DNA from: Pavlovales sp. CCMP2436
Taxonomy: Eukaryota > Haptophyta > Pavlovophyceae > Pavlovales
Assembly (NCBI GenBank): GCA_026770615.1
Contig: MU631698.1
Coordinates: 22,022-34,816 of the forward strand
Direction of reading: 5' to 3'
DNA length: 12,795 nucleotides
The notes under the pieces were generated by a model. The model was not told the DNA's origin. It saw nothing but the letters and a program-made list of their open reading frames with translations, and did no database searches. How positions within the stretch are numbered: the first letter of the stretch is position 1; each line of letters starts with the position of its first letter. Shown one piece after another: positions 7,944 through 12,795 of the stretch. Made by a program: the position numbers and the translations under genes.

Positions 7944-8857
7944 ATGCTTTGCCTAGCTTTGATCGCAGTCGGGTTCGCAGGCGGCCAGCCGGTGCGCGCA
8001 GCGCGCAACAGGCTGGCTGCGTGCAGAGGGGCCTTACCACGCTCAGGGGGGCTCCGTGCTGTGCAACTCTGCTCTAGGCACCCCTCCCCCCTGGTGCGGA
8101 AGCAGAGAGATCTTTCAATGCTCAGGGGGGCTCTGTGCTGTGCAACTCTGCTCTAGGCACCCTCCCCACTGGTTGTGCGGAAGCAGAGAGATCTTTCAAT
8201 GCTCAGGAGGGCCCCGTGCTGATGCTACTATCGGCATCCCTTCTCTCCCCCCAGGTTGCGCCGACCCGCAGTGCCGTCCAGATGCTCGCCGTCGGCGAGA
8301 AGGCGCCCTCGTTCGAGCTGCTCGATGCGGCTGGCAAGATGGTCCGGTCCTCTACCTTCATCGGCCGGAAGCCGACTGTGCTCTTCTTCTTCCCGTCTGT
8401 CGACTCGCCTGGCTGCACGAAGGAAGCTATCGCTTTCTCGCAGTCACTCAAAGAGTTCGGCTCGGCGCAGGTGGTCGGCATCTCGGGAGGCCAGACCGAC
8501 AAATATCAGGATTGGATAGAGGAGAACAACCTGCAGAGTATCATGATGCTTAACGACAAGGGCGACGAGGCAAGTTTTGCTTCGCCCCCCGCCCTAGACC
8601 CCCCCACGCCTGCGGCGGGCTTTTTCTCCTTTTTCTATCGCCTTCCAGTTCCACCCTGGGAGTCCAACTGACCCCTTCGCCCGACTTGTTTTTTAATTTA
8701 CCAGGTGCGCAAACTCTTCAAGGTCCCCAAGGCCGCCTTCGGGCTGCTGCCGGGCCGCGTTACCTACGTGCTCAACAAAAATGGAGCGTGCATTGAGGTT
8801 TACGACAACCTTTTGGACGCCGAGTCGCACGTCTCGTGTGCACTGAACGCCTTTTGA
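7944..8857 (+). CDS. PRXQ: PrxQ/BCP-type peroxiredoxin, predicted plastid-targeted, 3 exons
   Basis: Exons are 7944-7991, 8255-8569 and 8705-8857. Introns are 7992-8254 (GT-AG, phase 0) and 8570-8704 (GC-AG, phase 0, donor GAG/GCAAGT). The protein has 171 residues. Residues 1-15 are a hydrophobic signal peptide, then a short segment APTRSAVQM, then the thioredoxin-fold domain from about 27. Thiol peroxidases of this family reduce hydrogen peroxide and alkyl hydroperoxides. The peroxidatic Cys is C70 in [10 protein letters not shown], where Ser67 stands for the usual Thr; the conserved Arg is R139 in LPGRVTYV. The resolving Cys normally five residues after the peroxidatic one is Ile75 here. 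C150 and C166 are the other Cys of the mature domain. The start is inferred from the signal peptide and from frame agreement across the first intron; transcript data could move it. Confidence 0.9.
8041..8224. repeat. Tandem repeat inside peroxiredoxin intron 1
   Basis: A unit of about 80 bases beginning GCTCAGGGGGGCT occurs at 8041-8119 and 8120-8200. A third, truncated start lies at 8201-8224. Units share CTGTGCAACTCTGCTCTAGG and GCGGAAGCAGAGAGATCTTT, and differ mainly by short indels in a C-rich stretch. They fill most of the intron. The truncated third copy runs into the putative branch point (CTGAT) and the C-rich tract before the acceptor. Confidence 0.9.
8652..8691. repeat. Intron-tail block, copy 1 (in peroxiredoxin intron 2)
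   Basis: This block runs from CACCCTGGGAGTCCAA to CGCCCGACTTGT. It contains the likely branch point AACTGACC about 35 nt before the acceptor AG at 8703-8704. A close copy lies at 8927-8966, after the stop codon of the same gene. Confidence 0.85.
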
Positions 8858-8926
8858 GCCTGCGCCGGTGCGCCCCCAACATGAAGTCCAGATGATCTAT
8901 GATATTGGCATTCGGCCAGCGCCTGT

Positions 8927-8966
8927 CACCCTGGGAGTCCAAGTGAGCCCTCGCCCGACTTGTATT
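8927..8966. repeat. Intron-tail block, copy 2 (3' flank of peroxiredoxin)
   Basis: This copy matches 8652-8691, with a few substitutions and a one-base length difference. The branch-point-like CTGAC of copy 1 reads GTGAG here. It lies about 70 bases past the stop codon, so probably in the 3' untranslated region. Confidence 0.85.
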
Positions 8967-8969
8967 TGA

Positions 8970-9035
8970 AACTACTCTAGTTGCTAGTCAACAGTAACTA
9001 ACAACTACTCTAGTTGCTAGTCAACAGTAACTAAC
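8970..9035. repeat. Perfect 33-bp tandem duplication
   Basis: Bases 8970-9002 and 9003-9035 are identical. The unit begins AACTACTCTAGTTGCTAGTC and ends AGTAACTAAC. It starts three bases after the second intron-tail block. Confidence 0.95.
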
Positions 9036-9052
9036 ACCATTTGTGGACCACG

Positions 9053-9130
9053 GGCAGCTCATGTGTGAGGGGTGGGGCAGCTCATGTGCGAGGGGGGGGC
9101 AGCTCATGTGTGAGGGGAGGCAGCTCGAGG
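9053..9130. repeat. Short tandem repeat, about 22-bp unit, four copies
   Basis: Units starting GGCAGCTC lie at 9053, 9076, 9098 and 9119. The first three continue ATGTG(T/C)GAGGGG; the fourth changes after GGCAGCTC. Unit length falls from 23 to 21 bases through changes in the G run. Confidence 0.9.
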
Positions 9131-9367
9131 CGGTGCAGGCCGCGACAAAGGGCCGCGCGCACAGGGCGGTGGTTGAGGTGTTCGCGGAGGTGACGGCCTT
9201 GCGTGTCAGCGGGCACGACTGCGCCAGGCGGGGGCAGGGGCAGTGGCTGGCAGTGCTGCGCGCCGGCTACCGAGCCGGAACGTGCTAGGCAGTGCGCTCT
9301 GGAGCCGGCTCCCGCCATCCTACCCAGCTAACGCGAAGTTAAGTGTGCTGGCGTCAAAGCGAGTGCG

Positions 9368-9447
9368 AAGATAAGCCGCTGTAACATGTTACGAGTGCTT
9401 TGGCGGCAAGATAAGCCGCCGTAACATGTTGCGTGCTCCTATGGGCG
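9368..9447. repeat. Imperfect 40-bp tandem duplication
   Basis: Units at 9368-9407 and 9408-9447 both start AAGATAAGCCGC and share GTAACATGTT, then diverge toward their ends. Confidence 0.8.
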
Positions 9448-9728
9448 TGGACCTCACGAGCGTGATGTAGAATCTGTGACCTGCCCGATAGACACCCGGA
9501 CGCCATTTACTCTGGCGGGCCCGTGCATTCCCCGCCACGTCACTAATTCGAATCCGGACTGGGCCGAATCCGGGGCAAGAAAGTTCGAACAGATCTGTGA
9601 CCGTGTGACGCACATTAAAGGAGCAGGAAAGGATTTCAGAACTGAAGATTTGATTTGGAACCTTCCTTAGGGTACAAATAAGTGAAATTTCTGCTCCTGG
9701 AATACTCAGGATTTTTTAATCCAAGTAG

Positions 9729-9984
9729 AACTTTGGAGATACCCCTAAGCGCAGAATTGAGCTGGGAACAATTTCGGTCATGCAGTCCGACACCTGATTC
9801 TAACAGGAAGTACAAGAAAATGGCCTCCAAAGTGAGGGTGGTATTTTCAGCATGTGAGTCTCATACATACATCTCCTCACTTCGGAGGCCGGTTTCTTGT
9901 ACTTCCTGTTAGAATCAGGTGTCGGACCGAAGGACCGAAGTTGTTCCCAGCTCAATTTTGCGTCTAGGGGTATTTTCAAAGTTT
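9729..9984. repeat. Foldback: long hairpin with arms of about 110 bp
   Basis: The arms are 9729-9838 and 9874-9984 around a 35-base loop. Bases 9785-9819 and 9893-9927 are exact reverse complements over 35 bases; the rest of the arms match with scattered mismatches and small indels. A transcript from either strand would fold into a long, nearly complete stem. Similar short peptides can be read on both strands, as expected from the symmetry, so these are not taken as genes. Confidence 0.9.
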
Positions 9985-10060
9985 GATTACTACTAACCCT
10001 ACCCAGCATCGTTTTCCCCTAAAGTTCAGACCTGGCCCGCTTGGTAGGACTGTCCCCGGA

Positions 10061-10228
10061 CTGTCCGATAAAGACCCGTACGTTCACAAGGGGGTTAGTT
10101 ATACAAAAAAACGAATAAATAGGGCCGGGTGAGTGAGAAGCGAGGGCCTTTACCAGTTGACGTCCTCAGATTCCCGTATTTCCGTATGTTTTATTACTCT
10201 TCTTGCGTTCCGGGTCTTTATCGGACAG
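10061..10228. repeat. 18-bp perfect inverted repeat upstream of NAD+ synthetase
   Basis: CTGTCCGATAAAGACCCG at 10061-10078 is the exact reverse complement of 10211-10228. Looser GTCCCCGG-type matches extend outward on both sides. The 132-base interior includes a TATA-like AATAAATAGG near 10114. It could be a small mobile element or a palindromic promoter feature. It ends 69 bases before the start codon. Confidence 0.75.
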
Positions 10229-10297
10229 GTCCCCGGAGACGGTTCCCGGACATGTCCAGGACCACTCCCCGCCAGTACTGTAACTGTCACAAAAAAG

Positions 10298-12718
10298 ATG
10301 GCGAGCACGTCCGAGCCGACAGTCGATGGTGTCAGAGCCGACGCTGCGGAACACTGTAGCGCGCCGATGGCGGAGCTGCAGCACGGCTCGCCGCGTGCGC
10401 TTGCGACGCTTGCGACGTGCTCGCTCAACCAGTGGGCGCTCGACTTTGACGGCAATCTCGAGCGGGTGCTCGAGTCGATCCGGCAGGCGCGCGCGGCGGG
10501 CGCGCGCTACCGGCTGGGCCCCGAGCTCGAGCTGCCGGGCTACGGGTGCGAGGACCACTTCTACGAGCCGGACACGCTGCTCCACTCGTGGCAGTCGCTC
10601 GCGGCGATCCTCCGCTCGGGGCTCACCGACGGCATCCTCTGCGACATCGGCTCGCTCGCGCTGCACAAGAGCGTGCGCTACAACGTGCGCATCCTCTGCC
10701 TCAACGGACGCGTGCTCCTCGTGCGGCCCAAGCTGAGCCTGGCCGACGACGGCAACTACCGCGAGGGGCGCTGGTTCGTCCCGTGGTGCGAGTCGCGCGG
10801 CATCGAGGAGCTGGTGCTGCCCGACTTTGTGCAGCACGCGGCGGGCGGGCAGCGCACGGTCCCCATCGGCTTTGCAGCGCTTGAGTTTGACGACGCGTCC
10901 GCGGGCGCCGAGACGTGCGAGGAGCTCTTCACGCCCGACGCGCCGCACATTGCGCTCGCGCTCGACGGCGTGGAGGTGATCGCCAACGGCTCCGGCTCGC
11001 ACCACGAGCTGCGCAAACTTGACCGGCGGCTGCAACTGCTGCGCTCTGCCACCGCCAAGGCGGGAGGCGTCTATCTGTACGCCAACCAGCAGGGCTGCGA
11101 CGGTGGGCGCTGCTACTACGACGGGTGCGCGCTGGTGGTGGTCAACGGCGAGGTGGTCGCGCAGGGCACGCAGTTCTCACTGCGCGACGTGGAGGTCGTC
11201 GTGGCCACCGTTGACCTCGAGGCCGTCCGCTCGGCGCGCGCCGCCTTCGTCTCGCGCTCGCACCAGGCGGCGGCCGCACGCGCGGTGCCGCGCGTGCGCG
11301 CCGAGCTCGCTCTCTGCCTGCCGCGCGCCGAGGCGGTGCGCGCGGCGCCCGCGCAGCCGCTGCTGCCGTTCGTGCACCCGCCCGAGGAAGAGATCGCCTA
11401 CGGGCCCGCCTGCTGGCTGTGGGACTACTTGCGGCGCTCGGGCGCCTCCGGCTTCTTCCTGCCGCTCTCGGGCGGCGCCGACTCCTCCTCCACCGCCGCT
11501 ATCGTGGGCTGCATGTGCCAGCTCCTGCTCGAGGCGATTCAGAGCGGAAAGGCGCCGGGCCCGCCGCACGCGCGCGGCGTGCGCGCGCCCGCGCCGGATG
11601 CGAGCGTGCTGGCGGACCTGCGCCGGGTGACGAAATCAGCGGACGACTGGACGCCCAGCTCGGCCTCCGAGATCGCAAACCTCATCCTGCACACGTGCTA
11701 CATGGCCACGAGCAACTCGGGCAACGAGACCCGCGAGCGCGCCGCGGCGCTCTCGGGGGAGGTGGGCGCCTTCCATGCCTCCCCCCTGCCTTCTTGCGGG
11801 TTTCCACAAAATAAAGACCATTTCAAATGGCTGATACAACCCTCTACCACTCCTACCCTGCGTGGATCACCCAGCTCTGCCTCCCTTAACCCCCCCCCTG
11901 TAGGTGGGCGCCTATCACGTCTCATCCCTGATCGAGCCAATGGTGAGAGGCACGCTCGAAGTCTTTGCCACCTTCGCCAAAAGGGCACCGCGCTACCGGT
12001 ACTACTCGTGTATATGTGTGTAGATATATCTATAAATCTATGCAGCTATATCTATATTCATCTTGATCTATTTATATTTAAGCGCTCGAGGTCTTCGTCA
12101 CGTTAGCCAAAAAGGCGCCGCGCTACCGGTAAGAAAGGTAAGAAAAAAAAGCTTGCAGCGCGGTGCTCATTTTGCGAGAGTGGCGAACTCCTCAAGCGTG
12201 CTATTAGTAAAGCCTGTTATCGTTTTTCATTTAATTCCCCTTTTTTCATTTTATTCGGAAGGCCCTCGGAGATATTTCACACAAGGAAACAGGCTGACTA
12301 TTAAGTATGAATAGTCTTGTCGTTTTTCTGCTATGATGATTGGTGTCATTTGGTTCTCTCTTCTTCTATTCTCATCACTGTTACCTCTGATTCCTCTTAC
12401 TACCAGGGACGCGGGTGGCTCGGTGGCGGAGGACGTGGCTTTGCAGAACATACAGGCGCGGCTGCGAATGGTGAGCCCCCCCCTTCCCCCCCCTCCTCCC
12501 TCATCCCCCTCCTCTCCCCCCCTCTCTCACCCCCCATCCTCATCCTGCCCCCTAGGCCTGTGTTTCGTACCTCTGCGCTAGAGCACTGTGACAGCACATG
12601 CATCACACGCCAATAACAAACACAACAGGTCTACGGGTACCTCCTGGCGCAGCTCGCACCTTGGGTGCGCGGGCGCGAGGGGTTCCTGCTGGTGCTCGGC
12701 TCGGCAAATGTGGACGAG
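10298..12718 (+). CDS. NADSYN1: Glutamine-dependent NAD+ synthetase, 5' part (four exons in window)
   Basis: The enzyme converts nicotinic acid adenine dinucleotide to NAD+ using ATP and ammonia from glutamine, the last step of NAD+ synthesis, usually in the cytosol. Exons are 10298-11761, 11904-11998, 12407-12470 and 12629-12718; introns are GT-AG, with phases 0, 2, 0 and 0. The 571 residues seen stop at GSANVDE; the remainder lies beyond the window. The N-terminal nitrilase-type glutaminase domain (about 35-330) has Glu76 in LGPELELPGYG, Lys145 in VRPK and Cys207 in ETCEEL. The synthetase domain has the ATP pyrophosphatase loop SGGADSS at 391-397, then CYMATSNSGNETRERA, VALQNIQARLRM and LVLGSANVDE. 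A Pro/Ala-rich insert of about 17 residues lies at 418-434. ATG 10298 is the first in frame and has a good context (AAGATGG); ATG 10367 is a weaker alternative. Confidence 0.95.
11762..11903 (+). other. NAD+ synthetase intron 1 with exon-like start
   Basis: This 142-nt GT-AG intron opens with AGGTGGGCGCCT across the donor, and the same 12 bases span the acceptor at 11902-11913. The similarity continues: 21 of 27 bases match between 11762-11788 and 11904-11930. Translated in frame, the intron start reads VGAFHASPL against VGAYHVSSL in the exon. Confidence 0.9.
12083..12128 (+). other. Second copy of NAD+ synthetase coding segment inside intron 2
   Basis: These 46 bases match 11953-11998 at 39 positions without gaps and end at a strong donor (CCG/GTAAGA), while the upstream copy ends at a weaker one (CCG/GTACTA). 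Both encode the same phase: LEVFATFAKRAPRYR upstream and LEVFVTLAKKAPRYR here. An AT-rich stretch of about 80 bases lies between them. The upstream copy gives the complete protein; use of this copy is possible but not shown. Confidence 0.85.
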
Positions 12719-12733
12719 GTGGGTGTTTTGTTT

Positions 12734-12795
12734 TTGCTTGTTTTTGCTTTTGCGTTTGCGTTTGCTTTTGCTTTTGCTTTTGCTTTTGCTTTTGC
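12734..12795. repeat. TTTTGC hexanucleotide repeat in intron 4
   Basis: Period-six TTTTGC units with a few TTTGCG variants begin shortly after the donor at 12719 and run to the window end. Confidence 0.9.

Larger units (their letters stand above)
8858..10297. other. Repeat-rich intergenic region
   Basis: No gene is confidently supported between the peroxiredoxin stop and the NAD+ synthetase start. The region holds the repeats listed separately. A frame at 9119-9285 (+) reads QLEAVQAATKGRAHRAVVEV and on to GYRAGTC before a stop, and has GC-rich third positions. It lacks a credible start outside the adjacent G-rich repeats, so it may be a decayed exon. Bases 9448-9728 show no repeat or gene. 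A TATA-like AATAAATAGG lies near 10114. Confidence 0.5.

Noticed and set aside
8041..9130. CRISPR-like arrays from the clustered repeats
   Set aside because: Units are directly adjacent without unique spacers, and the setting is eukaryotic introns and flanks.
9043..9318. Open frames on both strands over the GGCAGCTC repeats
   Set aside because: The proposed starts lie in a tandem repeat and no family is recognised; kept only as a remark in the intergenic entry.
9535..9575. tRNA-like TTCGAATCC motif
   Set aside because: The flanking bases do not pair into a T-arm, and no acceptor, D-arm or anticodon arm can be built at the right spacing.
10133..10297. N-terminal extension of NAD+ synthetase
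   Set aside because: The frame is open upstream but contains no ATG before 10298 and crosses the inverted repeat; the family normally starts just before the glutaminase domain.

Overview
The window looks like nuclear DNA of a phototrophic eukaryotic microalga with a secondary (red-lineage) plastid. The genes are GC-rich at third codon positions and are split by short spliceosomal introns. Most introns are GT-AG and one is GC-AG. Two of the three recognisable proteins begin with a signal peptide followed by an Arg/Ser/Ala-rich segment, the bipartite leader used for import into complex plastids. A haptophyte such as Emiliania/Gephyrocapsa or a relative is my best guess. This is inference; a pelagophyte or another GC-rich alga is not excluded. 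There is no sign of bacterial operon structure.

Layout. 1-450: fragments of two dispersed repeat families. 450-1271: no supported gene. 1272-2218 (+): an unrecognised, probably spliced or decayed gene with an acidic Glu-Pro repeat tail. 2318-4112: a long GC-rich inverted duplication whose arms carry diverged copies of one open reading frame, read outward in opposite directions. 4361-5265: a second inverted-repeat element with arms of about 255 bp, followed by a 175-bp tandem repeat (5287-5622) that contains the repeat family seen at the window start. 5667-5836: a 170-bp element with perfect 21-bp terminal inverted repeats. 6153-7222 (-): a three-exon gene for a two-membrane-span DUF2854-family protein. 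7944-8857 (+): a three-exon PrxQ/BCP-type peroxiredoxin, divergent from the DUF2854 gene across a 0.7-kb spacer. 8858-10297: repeat-rich intergenic DNA with several small tandem repeats, a 256-bp foldback and an 18-bp inverted repeat. 10298 to the window end (+): glutamine-dependent NAD+ synthetase, with four exons seen and the rest beyond the window.

The DUF2854 protein and the peroxiredoxin both appear to be plastid proteins and share a possible promoter region. NAD+ synthetase is a separate housekeeping enzyme for the last step of NAD+ synthesis. I did not find an unknown multi-gene system. The most informative signals concern gene structure. Intron 1 of the NAD+ synthetase gene starts with a degenerate copy of the exon that follows it. 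Intron 2 contains a second, equal-length copy of the upstream coding segment whose differences are mostly synonymous or conservative. Both point to intron and exon evolution by local duplication.
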